Part shown: in pieces, positions 1-8,610 of the stretch
Numbering within the stretch: the stretch's first letter is position 1
Layout of the letters: every line of letters starts with the position of its first letter
NCBI GenBank assembly: GCA_030668615.1
Contig: DAOUTQ010000006.1
Location: 1 to 42,243 of the forward strand
Length of the DNA: 42,243 nt
Reading direction: 5' to 3'
Source of the DNA: Bacteroidales bacterium
Lineage (GTDB): Bacteria > Bacteroidota > Bacteroidia > Bacteroidales > UBA12077
Program-made: the position numbers and the translations under genes
The notes under the pieces: model-generated
The model's database searches: none
Seen by the model: the letters and a program-made list of their open reading frames with translations, nothing else
Told to the model about the DNA's origin: nothing

Positions 1-793
1 CGAGACTTGTAAAATTAGCGGTTGTTCTTAAGTAGGTATATGCCAAATTAGCTTCGAAAGCTATAAAATCTTTATAAGTAGTACTCCCTAATACACCAAA
101 AGTTGGAGTGATCTTACCATTAAAATCAACATTTTTATATGGAATCTTATTATAAGATATTGTATTAGAAGTTATACCGACAAAAATTCCGAAACGATCG
201 ACAAAAGGAGATTTCTTAATTACATTTATATCTGAGGCTTTCCCTTTACATTTATTATAAGTTATTACAAGTTGTGCAAAAACGGATTCCTTATAAGTAT
301 AATTAGTGTATTCTGGGTCTATGTTTTCAGAATATTCAGATTTTAGTTTATTACAGTCACCCAATAGCACATTAATTGTTCCAATGTAATATTTAGTGGA
401 TATTTCAATTATAGAAGTGTCTTTTCCAATATAAAATAGCTCTACACCATTTTTATAACTTTTATATAAGGAAGCATATTTGCCAATTATTAACTTTTCT
501 GCAATGATATTTTCAAATCCAACAGAAGACTTTACGTTAACGGACACTATTTCTATTTTTTCAGATTTACCGGAAATAATATCTGCAGATTTAAAGCTTT
601 GTATTTTATTTGAATTTGAATTCACAATAAAATCAATGCTTTCAGAACTATAAAATTCAGTTTTATTAAGAAAATAACCCTTTACTGAATCCTGATTACT
701 TAATAATAAGTAACCATAATTTGACTTTTTAGTTTGAGAATATAATGATGAAATTATACTAAGAAATATGAGTATGACAGTTATTCTTTTCAT
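1..793 (-). CDS. Exported protein with probable outer-membrane beta-barrel, C-terminus cut by window edge
   Basis: Reading the minus strand from the ATG at 793 gives 264 uninterrupted codons that run off the left edge, so the C-terminus is missing. The first 20 residues form a signal peptide (MKRITVILIFLSIISSLYSQ) with an AQ/SQ-type cleavage context usual in Bacteroidota. Residues about 25-200 are a soluble Lys/Ser/Asn-rich domain with two Cys (in GDCNKL and YNKCKG). From about residue 205 the pattern changes to alternating aromatic/small residues (DRFGIFVGI, TFGVLGSTTY, FEANLAYTYLRTT), which looks like the first strands of an OmpA/PorT-type beta-barrel. That barrel call is inference from a fragment. 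A TATATTTG box at 827-834 lies upstream. Substrate and partner are unknown. Confidence 0.75.
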   Translation of the reverse strand, partial: MKRITVILIFLSIISSLYSQTKKSNYGYLLLSNQDSVKGYFLNKTEFYSSESIDFIVNSNSNKIQSFKSADIISGKSEKIEIVSVNVKSSVGFENIIAEKLIIGKYASLYKSYKNGVELFYIGKDTSIIEISTKYYIGTINVLLGDCNKLKSEYSENIDPEYTNYTYKESVFAQLVITYNKCKGKASDINVIKKSPFVDRFGIFVGITSNTISYNKIPYKNVDFNGKITPTFGVLGSTTYKDFIAFEANLAYTYLRTTANFTSL

Positions 794-826
794 TTGATTA
801 ATTTCCCTAATTAAATTTGAAAAAAG

Positions 827-834
827 CAAATATA
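827..834 (-). promoter_or_regulatory. Bacteroidota -7 promoter box (TATATTTG)
   Basis: On the minus strand this octamer matches the phylum's TAnnTTTG -7 consensus and lies 33 bp before the ATG at 793. No clear TTG -33 element sits at the right distance, so the call is moderate. Confidence 0.45.
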
Positions 835-905
835 GTAGCTTTATTTATAAAAGGAAGTACTGTTGGATATTTAAAATTGGATAATTAGATTACGCTATTT
901 GATAT

Positions 906-3900
906 TTATTCATCATCCTTTTCAATTTCCCGTCTTATTTCTTCTAGAATATTTTCAAGCTGTTTTTTCTTGTTAACCTCACGCAATTTTTGTGCTGTAT
1001 TTGTAAAATATTGGTGATTTTTAATGAATTTATGCTGCATTTGATTCCACTCCTGAATAGAATCTATTTTCTTTCTTTCGTGATATTCTTTATATAAATT
1101 AATTGAAACCGGAACAAAATCAGCTCTACCAAGGTAATCCAGATCAGCATCACACATAATTTCTTCGAGTAGATTTTTGGGTTGAGGAGGCATCTGAGTT
1201 ACCAGTATCAATTCGCAAATTTTTTCAATTTGTTTAGGCGTATAATGATATTCGGGGAGTATTTTTTTTGCAAGTTTCATACTTTCTTCTTCATGTGTAT
1301 CATAATTTACTAAATGACCCATATCATGAAACAAGGCTGCTGTTTTAAGAATTAACATTTCTTCATCTTTAATTCTTTCAGAACGACCAATGAGTTCAAC
1401 CTGAGTTACAACATCAATGGTATGTTTTACATTGTGATAATATAAATTGTCAGGCAATCCATCTTCAAGTTTACTAAGCACAAATTCCTCTACATCGTTT
1501 ATTCTTAATATTTGCAGCTGAGTAAAAAATTCTTCATTCGGGATCTGGCCTTTTATATCTGATGCCAGATGAGGCATAAATCCTTCAACAAAATACATAT
1601 CAATTTCTCCCTTATACTTAACAGGCATTTTCCCTCTGTACTGACAAATAAAGAAATCCTTAATTAACATATATGTATTTTCAGTAATATTTATTTTACC
1701 TGGCTTGCCCGACGCTTCCATTCTGCTTGCAGTATTAACCGTCCCTCCCCAAATATCATAAGATATTTTACTGCGACCTAAAACTCCTGCTACAACAGGG
1801 CCTGTGTCTATTCCAATTCTTAAATCCCAGATATGTTTTGAATCATCCTTTATCTGTGATTTTAATTCTTTCATGAAGTTTTGCATTTCAAGAGCGGCAA
1901 CAACAACTTCAACAGGATTGGTTCTGTTTTTTGCAGGTATTCCTCCGGCACACATATACGCATCACCAATCGTTTTTATTTTTTCAATATTGTATTTTTC
2001 AGCAACCGTGTCAAATTGTAAAAAGAACCTGTCAAGCTCATCAATCAGGAGTTCCGAATCCATTTGTTCTGATATTTTTGTAAATCCCTGTATATCAGAA
2101 AACAAAACTGTAACCATATTGTAGTGGTATGGACCAGCTTTTTTACCAGATTTTAGTTCTTTAGCTGTAGTTTTAGGAAGCACCCTTTCCAACAGATTAT
2201 CTGCCTTTTCTTTTTGAATTACAACTTCTTCTGTTCGTTCATGAATAATGTTTTCTAATCGGAATCGTTCACGTGCAAAATAGTAAGCTCTCCATTTTGC
2301 TATCAATATAAATAATAATATTGAAGTAATTATATAGATAAAAAAAGCAGAAGTTGTTCGGTAAAAAGGAGGCTTTATTGTAAACTCATATGTGTTAACA
2401 TCAGAAACAGAATTAAAAAGATTTTTTGCCCTAACTTTAAATTTATACTTACCTTCAAAAAGATTTGTATACTCTTTAAAGTTTAATTTTGACCACTCCA
2501 ACCAATTTTCATCAAATCCTTCCAGCATATATTGATATAATATTTGATTTTCACTTTCATAGTCGGTTGCACAAAATTCGAAGGCAATTGTATTTAGATC
2601 ATAACTAAAGTTTCTCGATATTTCTTCTTTTTCTATTGAACGCCCAAAAGGCTGTTTATAAACTACAGAATCTATTCCAATAGTTATTTTGTGAAGTTTA
2701 ACATTATAATTACTATTAACTGGCAACTCATTTTTCATATTTAAATGAATCAAACCCTCAAATCCACCAAACCATACTATACCATTAGAATCAGGATGTA
2801 TTGATGTTATAAAAAAATCTTCAGCTCTATTTAATGGTAATGGCTTTAAGGTTTTTAACGAATCGTCTTTATTATTCCTAAATAATGTTTTATTTGAATT
2901 ATTGTTTTTTCCTATTACATTCAGCCACAAATTCTTATTTTCATCTTCAATAATTGGGTAAACCCAACTATATTCAGATATAAAATCAATATCAAGCACA
3001 GTATCTTCGTAAAATAATTCTTTTTTATTATTAAATCTGTAAATGCCTCTTGAAGTTGAAAATAGCATCCCTGAACTAAGGTTATATAGATTAATCCATT
3101 CCAGATTTTTAGGTAATATATTATCTTTATTATATAATGAAAATTTTAAATTTTTTGAATAACTCTCAAAGGGATCAATTTTGTAGATACCGCTTCTGTT
3201 AGCCGACAGCCATAAAGTTCCATCAGGTTCTTCAACAATACTTGTTATTTTATGATTTATTCCATTAATTTTTTTCTCAATAATGAGCATTCCTCCTGTA
3301 AATCTAATTGCAGAAAATCCATCATTATAACCAAGATACAAATACTCAGGTTTTTTTGTTGATCGTAATACACTTGTTATTTGTCCGGCATCTCTATTAT
3401 AAAAAACAAAAGCATTCTTTCCTGTAATTTCGTATATTCCTTTAGAAGATGTAACAAAAAGCTGATTATTAAATTGGTGGAAATCGTGGCATCCGGATTT
3501 AATATCTGATATATGTTTAAAAATCTGACAACTTGGGCAATCTCTGTTATCTTCTGATAATTTTTCTAAATAATATACTCCAGCTGAAGTTGCCACATAT
3601 AGGGTGTTCCTGAATCTGATAACTGAAGTCACATTGCCTTTTAATCCATGATTTTTATTAAAATAACTGTAAGGAGACGGAATTTCAATTCTGCTAATTC
3701 CTTGATTATGCAAAGCCCACAGATTATTATTATTATCAGCAAACAGTTTGTTCACCTCAGAATTAAACAATCCGGCAGATTCATTAATTGTCGAAATTAT
3801 TTCCCCCTTTTTGTTAATTACTATTATTCCGGAAAGCTTGGTGCCAATAGCATAATTTCCGTTATTTAACACACAGGTTGCAGAATATAAATTATCAGAA

Positions 3901-4652
3901 ACAAACAGATCTGCTTCTGTTTTAAAATGTTCAACGGAGTAATTGCTATATAAATAAAATCCTTCTTCCTTTGCTGTTTTAATTAATAATTGTTCATTAA
4001 ACGGAAGCATATCTATAATATCCTTCTCAATAAAAAAATCACTTCCCGGGATAAATATGAATTGACTATTAACTAATTTAAATATTCCTTTTTCTTTTTT
4101 TTCAAGATAAATCTGATCGTTAACCTTGAATAAATCAAGCCTTTCTTGACTATTTTCAATAACGGAAATGTTATTACCGTCCCATTTGAAAAGGATCTTG
4201 TCTGAACAATAATACACATCTTCTTGGGTACAAGCCACATCGTTTATTTGTCCAAAGTTTTTCAGTTCAGGGCTTAATGAATCACTAAGCGAATAAAAAT
4301 AAGATTCTCCAGATGCTTTATTACCAACAAACCCAAAATCATTTTCTCCGCCAACATAAATTATTCCTTTATTATTAATATCCATAAAAGGAGTTCCGGG
4401 AACTTTTAATATTTCAAAGAAATATCCATCAAACTGTATGATCCCATTTGCATTGCCTATATAAATGACACCTTTAAAATCCTGTATTATTGAAAAATTG
4501 TTGTTATTAATACCATAATTGTTTAGAATTATTCGTTGTATATATGGGTTGCCAATATTCTCAGAAAAACCAGTATTTGAATAAAGGAATAAACAAATTG
4601 ATAGAATGAAGGAAAAAAGTGTATTTTTATGAAAATTTGCTTTAAAATACAT
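906..4652 (-). CDS. Membrane sensor: beta-propeller/Y_Y_Y, class III adenylyl cyclase and PDE-like HD domain
   Basis: 1248 residues. A signal peptide (about 1-30) is followed by repeated propeller blades of the two-component-regulator type (NLWALHNQGISRIEI, TLWLSANRSGIYKID, IVWFGGFEGLIHLN). A Y_Y_Y-like Ig domain spans about 660-762, one TM helix about 768-787, and a short helical linker follows. The class III cyclase domain (about 846-1025) keeps both metal Asp (D853 in FSDIQGF, D897 in GDAYM), the ATP-selecting Lys/Asp pair (K893 in IKTIGD, D966 in YDIWGG) and N973/R977 in TVNTASRM, so adenylyl cyclase activity is predicted. Residues about 1060-1190 form an HD domain whose YHNxxH (H1073, H1077), HDMGH (H1109/D1110) and DAD (near D1170) resemble cyclic-nucleotide phosphodiesterases. 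Such sensors usually end in a histidine kinase, so this output is unusual. Phosphodiesterase activity is inferred. Confidence 0.9.
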   Translation of the reverse strand: MYFKANFHKNTLFSFILSICLFLYSNTGFSENIGNPYIQRIILNNYGINNNNFSIIQDFKGVIYIGNANGIIQFDGYFFEILKVPGTPFMDINNKGIIYVGGENDFGFVGNKASGESYFYSLSDSLSPELKNFGQINDVACTQEDVYYCSDKILFKWDGNNISVIENSQERLDLFKVNDQIYLEKKEKGIFKLVNSQFIFIPGSDFFIEKDIIDMLPFNEQLLIKTAKEEGFYLYSNYSVEHFKTEADLFVSDNLYSATCVLNNGNYAIGTKLSGIIVINKKGEIISTINESAGLFNSEVNKLFADNNNNLWALHNQGISRIEIPSPYSYFNKNHGLKGNVTSVIRFRNTLYVATSAGVYYLEKLSEDNRDCPSCQIFKHISDIKSGCHDFHQFNNQLFVTSSKGIYEITGKNAFVFYNRDAGQITSVLRSTKKPEYLYLGYNDGFSAIRFTGGMLIIEKKINGINHKITSIVEEPDGTLWLSANRSGIYKIDPFESYSKNLKFSLYNKDNILPKNLEWINLYNLSSGMLFSTSRGIYRFNNKKELFYEDTVLDIDFISEYSWVYPIIEDENKNLWLNVIGKNNNSNKTLFRNNKDDSLKTLKPLPLNRAEDFFITSIHPDSNGIVWFGGFEGLIHLNMKNELPVNSNYNVKLHKITIGIDSVVYKQPFGRSIEKEEISRNFSYDLNTIAFEFCATDYESENQILYQYMLEGFDENWLEWSKLNFKEYTNLFEGKYKFKVRAKNLFNSVSDVNTYEFTIKPPFYRTTSAFFIYIITSILLFILIAKWRAYYFARERFRLENIIHERTEEVVIQKEKADNLLERVLPKTTAKELKSGKKAGPYHYNMVTVLFSDIQGFTKISEQMDSELLIDELDRFFLQFDTVAEKYNIEKIKTIGDAYMCAGGIPAKNRTNPVEVVVAALEMQNFMKELKSQIKDDSKHIWDLRIGIDTGPVVAGVLGRSKISYDIWGGTVNTASRMEASGKPGKINITENTYMLIKDFFICQYRGKMPVKYKGEIDMYFVEGFMPHLASDIKGQIPNEEFFTQLQILRINDVEEFVLSKLEDGLPDNLYYHNVKHTIDVVTQVELIGRSERIKDEEMLILKTAALFHDMGHLVNYDTHEEESMKLAKKILPEYHYTPKQIEKICELILVTQMPPQPKNLLEEIMCDADLDYLGRADFVPVSINLYKEYHERKKIDSIQEWNQMQHKFIKNHQYFTNTAQKLREVNKKKQLENILEEIRREIEKDDE

Positions 4653-4752
4653 AATTTGTTTTTTTGGATTTTAAAAGCCAAAAGTTTTAAGTTGTAATAT
4701 AAAGATTTTTTTTCTATTTAAGAACGTTGATTATAAATAAATCAGGGGTTTT

Positions 4753-5583
4753 ATGAAAAACGACAATCACATTATTTTAATTCCGTGGGATTTTACACCT
4801 GTTGCTGATTGCGCTTTATTGCATGCATATAAATTTGCTGAGAAAGCAGATAGTAAAAAAATTGTATTAGTTCATATTATTAAAAATGATAAAGAAGAAG
4901 CTGAAGCTCAGAAGAAACTAAACGAAGTTGCAGATAATAACAGAGGTAAGAATGGATTAGAAATTGAAGCAATAGTAAGAAAAGGAACTATTTTTACAAC
5001 AATTGGAGAAGTTGCTTCTGAAGTAGATTCTGAGTTAGTTATTATGGGAACTCATGGTCTTAAAGGAATGCAGAAACTTACTGGTAGCTGGGCTCTTAAA
5101 GTAATTGTAAGTTCAAAAGTGCCTTTTGTTGTTGTGCAAGAAAATCCTAACGAAACTGATTTAAGAGACATTGTATTACCGATTGATTTTAAGAAGGAAA
5201 GCAAGGAAATGCTTAACTGGGTGAATTATTTGCAAAAAAACTTCAATCCTAAATTTCATATTGTAAAACCAAATACAACTGATGTTGGTTTTATTAAAAG
5301 AATAAAAGCAAATATTGTTTTTGCTAGGAAAATAATGGATGCAAAAGGAATAGATTATGAAATTCATACTGCTGAAGGAAAAAAGAATTTTGGCATTGAA
5401 ATAATGGAGTTTGGAAAAAGCATTAATGCCGATTTAATTTTAATTCTTACTACCAAAAACATTGGATTAGCTGATTATGTTATTGGAGCTCAGGAGCAGT
5501 ATATTATTGCAAACAGCTCAAAAACACCAGTAATGGTAGTTAATCCGAGAGACGATTTAACTGTGTGGGAAGGATTTCATTAA
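4753..5583 (+). CDS. Universal stress protein, tandem UspA domains
   Basis: 276 residues made of two UspA-type domains (about 1-130 and 140-270). The first opens with IILIPWDFTPVADCAL and ends with the nucleotide-binding motif GTHGLKGMQKLTG, close to the family GxxGx9G(S/T) pattern, suggesting ATP binding. The second opens with DIVLPIDFKKES and has a poorer motif (LTTKNIGLADYVIGAQ), so it may not bind nucleotide. The protein is cytoplasmic with no signal peptide. Family members act in stress physiology without a single defined reaction. The gene is divergent from the cyclase receptor across 100 bp and is followed by a strong terminator, so it is probably monocistronic. A role linked to the neighbouring cyclic-nucleotide receptor is possible but not shown. 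Confidence 0.9.
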   Translation: MKNDNHIILIPWDFTPVADCALLHAYKFAEKADSKKIVLVHIIKNDKEEAEAQKKLNEVADNNRGKNGLEIEAIVRKGTIFTTIGEVASEVDSELVIMGTHGLKGMQKLTGSWALKVIVSSKVPFVVVQENPNETDLRDIVLPIDFKKESKEMLNWVNYLQKNFNPKFHIVKPNTTDVGFIKRIKANIVFARKIMDAKGIDYEIHTAEGKKNFGIEIMEFGKSINADLILILTTKNIGLADYVIGAQEQYIIANSSKTPVMVVNPRDDLTVWEGFH

Positions 5584-5611
5584 AAAAATTTGAAAACGAA
5601 TATATAATTAT

Positions 5612-5643
5612 GTGGATGACCAGAAATGTCATCCACTTTTTTT
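5612..5643 (+). terminator. Rho-independent terminator after the usp gene
   Basis: A perfect 9-bp stem GTGGATGAC/GTCATCCAC with a 7-nt loop is followed at once by a run of seven or eight T. It lies 28 bp after the stop at 5583. Confidence 0.85.
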
Positions 5644-5651
5644 AAAATATT

Positions 5652-6227
5652 ATGGAATTAGTATTTGCCACAAATAATCAGCATAAACTGAAGGAAGTTC
5701 AGTCTATGCTTGACGACAGAATCAAACTCCGAAGTTTAAAAGAAATAGGTTGTGTTGGGGAAATTCCTGAAGATTTCGAAACCCTTAAAGAAAATGCTGC
5801 ACAAAAAGCACATTATGTTTTTGATAAATACAAAATAAATTGTTTTGCTGACGATACAGGTCTTGAAATTGATGCTTTAAATGGAGAGCCAGGTGTTTAC
5901 TCAGCAAGATATGCAGGAGAATCTTGTTCATTTGTAGATAATATGAACAAAGTTCTTGAGAAACTACAGGGAGTAGAAAACAGAAAAGCGTGTTTTAAAA
6001 CTGTTATTGCTCTGATAATAGATGGGAAAGAGTACTATTTTGAGGGACAAGTAGATGGTGAAATTCTTACAGAGAAAACTGGTTTGGATGGTTTTGGATA
6101 CGATCCGATTTTCAAACCGGAATCTTATGATTTGTCTTTTGCACAAATGTCTTTGGATGAAAAAAATAAAATAAGCCATCGTGCAAGAGCTACCAAAAAA
6201 TTAGTAGAGTTTCTAAAAAATCGGTAA
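5652..6227 (+). CDS. rdgB: Non-canonical purine NTP pyrophosphatase, RdgB/HAM1 family
   Basis: 191 residues, the usual length for this family. It hydrolyses XTP, ITP and dITP to the monophosphate plus pyrophosphate, keeping deaminated purines out of DNA and RNA. Diagnostic motifs are all present: N-terminal FATNNQHKLKEV, the metal/substrate segment FADDTGLEIDAL followed by GEPGVYSARYAG, FGYDPIF near residue 155, and the C-terminal KNKISHRARA. The ATG at 5652 lies directly after the usp terminator. The gene ends 49 bp before the probable porZ start, so the two may be co-transcribed; the pairing is positional and no functional link is known to me. Confidence 0.95.
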   Translation: MELVFATNNQHKLKEVQSMLDDRIKLRSLKEIGCVGEIPEDFETLKENAAQKAHYVFDKYKINCFADDTGLEIDALNGEPGVYSARYAGESCSFVDNMNKVLEKLQGVENRKACFKTVIALIIDGKEYYFEGQVDGEILTEKTGLDGFGYDPIFKPESYDLSFAQMSLDEKNKISHRARATKKLVEFLKNR

Positions 6228-6276
6228 TGATGACAATATCTTGAAGAAAAAAGGGTTTTTGATAATAAATCAATTG

Positions 6277-8562
6277 ATGAAAAAACATTTTCTAATCCAA
6301 CTTTTTTTTATACTTACCGCTTACATTTCATATGCACAAATAGGCATTGGAGAGTGGCGTGATCATTTGCCATTTACATACTCAAGACATATTGCAGAAT
6401 CCCCAACAAAAATTTATGTTGCTTCTGAAAGCGGAATATTTTCGTACAGTAAATCAAACCAAAATGTAGAAAAGCTTACAAAAGTTAATTTGCTTTCAGA
6501 TATTGGTGTTTCGGCAATTGAATATTCCGATGAAAATAATTTATTAGTTGTCGGATATTCAAATGGGAACGTCGATTTAATTTTCGATAACGAAGTTTAT
6601 AATATCTCTGACATTAAAAGAGAAATGATAAGTGGTAGTAAATCAATTAATCACATTTTATTTATTGATGAATATGCTTATTTATCCTGCGGATTTGGGA
6701 TTGTAGTTGTAAATATCGAAAAAAGAGAAATAAAGGAAACCTATTTTATTGGTACTCTTGGAACGCAAGTTCATGTTAATCAGCTATTCTTAAGTAATAA
6801 TTTCTTATATGCGGCAACCAACCAAGGAGTTTATATTGCTGATTATTACAATCCTAATTTAGCTGATTACTCTAATTGGCAGATAATTACTGATATACCA
6901 TCATATACATCTAAATTTAATTCGATTTACGTAAACAATGGTGATATATTGGTGAATCAGGTAAATGAGGCTTCAAACGACAATGTTTATTTATATAAAG
7001 ACTATTCCTGGAGTATCTTTAATAATAGCTATAGTTCTGTTAGTAAGATACATTATGCTAATAATCGCATACATATAATTACTGACACTGATGTTTTGGT
7101 ATATGATTCTGAAATAAATCCAATAACCTCGGTTACCAATTCGGAAATTACAAACTTTCATCCATACGATGCAATTACAACAGAAAGTAATGTGTATTAT
7201 ATAGCCGATAACGGAAGAGGATTAATAAGATATCAAAATGGAACCGAGGAGACTATTGTGCCAAATGCACCCTATTTATCCAACGCCTTTACTATGGATA
7301 TAAAGAATGAACGTGTTTTGGTTGCTGCAGGAGGATTGAGTCCTTCTTTTGGTAATGTTTTCTTAAATGGCATCTTATTTTCGTTTCAAAATGAGAGATG
7401 GATATCGGTTGCCAATTATGATGCAGTAGATTATATCTCTGTAGAAATTGATCCATACAATTCAGATCATTATTTTGCCGCAAGTTGGGGGAACGGGTTG
7501 GTTGAATACAGAAATAATGAAATTATTGAAACCTATAATGAAACAAACAGTTCTTTACAATCTATGATACCAGGAGATAATTTTTGCCGTATTTATGGAT
7601 TAGCCTACGATAGTGAAAATAATTTGTGGATTACCAACTCTGAAGTAACCAATCCGGTATCTGTTTTAACAAGCGAAGGCGATTGGTTTAGCTTTAATTA
7701 CGACGAAGAAATTAGCAATTTAAGAACAGGAGATATTATTGTTACAGAAAGTGATCAAAAATGGCTTGTTTTACCTAATGGTGAGGGCTTATTTGTTTTT
7801 GATAACAATGGAACAATAAGTGATGAAGAAGATGATCAGTATAAAAAATTAGATATACTTGATGAAAATGGGAAAGTTATATCAAATGGTATATATTCAA
7901 TTGCTGAAGATTTAAATGGAGAAATTTGGGTGGGAACTGATCTGGGAATTGTAATTTATTCTAACCCTGAAAATGTTTTCGAAGATGGATTTTATGCACG
8001 AAGAATAATACTTACAATAGGAGAGATTACACAGTATTTGCTAAATACAGAATTAGTGACATCAATTGCTGTTGATGGTGCAAATCGAAAATGGATAGGA
8101 ACACAAAACTCTGGTGTATACTTAGTTTCAAAAGATGGGACAGAAGAGATAAATCATTTTACTTCTGAAAATAGCCCTTTATTATCTGATAGGATTAACA
8201 ATATTGCAATAAACCATGAAAGCGGTGAAGTGTTTTTTGCCACAGACAAAGGATTAATTTCGTATCGAGGTACTGCTACAATGGGTAGTGATGATTTCAG
8301 GGATGTTTATGTTTATCCAAATCCGGTTCGTGAGAATTATGAAGGCGATGTTACAATTCGTGGATTAGCTTCAGATGTAAATGTTAAAATTACAGATATA
8401 AGTGGCAATATCGTTTATGAAACGGATGCAGAAGGTGGTCAGGCCACATGGAACGGACGAAATTTCTCTGGAAGTAGAGTTAGTACTGGAGTATATCTTG
8501 TTTTTTGTACTAACGACGACGGATCAAAAACTCACATAACGAAACTTCTTTTTATAAAATAA
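6277..8562 (+). CDS. porZ: PorZ-like T9SS surface protein: beta-propellers plus type A sorting domain
   Basis: 761 residues from the ATG at 6277. A TTG at 6241 is in frame, but only the ATG puts a normal signal peptide (MKKHFLIQLFFILTAYISYA) at the N-terminus. The mature start IGIGEWRDHLPF and the segment SGIFSYSKSNQNVEKLTK...LLSDIGVSAIEY match my memory of PorZ, a Porphyromonas T9SS component of about 776 residues that delivers anionic LPS to the sortase machinery. Blade-like repeats (NLWITNSE, EIWVGTDLGIVIY, RKWIGTQNSGVYLV) continue to about residue 670. The last 85 or so residues (YVYPNPVRENY...ITDISGNIVYE...TGVYLV) form a T9SS type A sorting domain. It probably acts on the outer surface. 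PorZ is the most likely identity; a generic propeller T9SS cargo is the alternative. Confidence 0.85.
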   Translation: MKKHFLIQLFFILTAYISYAQIGIGEWRDHLPFTYSRHIAESPTKIYVASESGIFSYSKSNQNVEKLTKVNLLSDIGVSAIEYSDENNLLVVGYSNGNVDLIFDNEVYNISDIKREMISGSKSINHILFIDEYAYLSCGFGIVVVNIEKREIKETYFIGTLGTQVHVNQLFLSNNFLYAATNQGVYIADYYNPNLADYSNWQIITDIPSYTSKFNSIYVNNGDILVNQVNEASNDNVYLYKDYSWSIFNNSYSSVSKIHYANNRIHIITDTDVLVYDSEINPITSVTNSEITNFHPYDAITTESNVYYIADNGRGLIRYQNGTEETIVPNAPYLSNAFTMDIKNERVLVAAGGLSPSFGNVFLNGILFSFQNERWISVANYDAVDYISVEIDPYNSDHYFAASWGNGLVEYRNNEIIETYNETNSSLQSMIPGDNFCRIYGLAYDSENNLWITNSEVTNPVSVLTSEGDWFSFNYDEEISNLRTGDIIVTESDQKWLVLPNGEGLFVFDNNGTISDEEDDQYKKLDILDENGKVISNGIYSIAEDLNGEIWVGTDLGIVIYSNPENVFEDGFYARRIILTIGEITQYLLNTELVTSIAVDGANRKWIGTQNSGVYLVSKDGTEEINHFTSENSPLLSDRINNIAINHESGEVFFATDKGLISYRGTATMGSDDFRDVYVYPNPVRENYEGDVTIRGLASDVNVKITDISGNIVYETDAEGGQATWNGRNFSGSRVSTGVYLVFCTNDDGSKTHITKLLFIK

Positions 8563-8595
8563 TAAAAGCCACAAATGAAGCGGCTTTTTATTTAT
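8563..8595. terminator. Bidirectional terminator between convergent genes
   Basis: The stem AAAAGCC/GGCTTTT (8564-8570 with 8582-8588) has an 11-nt loop and T-rich flanks on both strands. It lies between the ends of porZ (8562) and the minus-strand gene ending at 8611. Confidence 0.7.
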
Positions 8596-8610
8596 TTTCA
8601 AGTATAGATT

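Noticed and set aside
1804-2124. 106-codon open frame on the plus strand inside the cyclase gene
   Set aside because: It is antisense to the conserved cyclase domain and has no family pattern; a typical frame shadow.
6241-6276. Upstream TTG start for PorZ
   Set aside because: It would add 12 residues before a clean signal peptide; the ATG at 6277 fits better.
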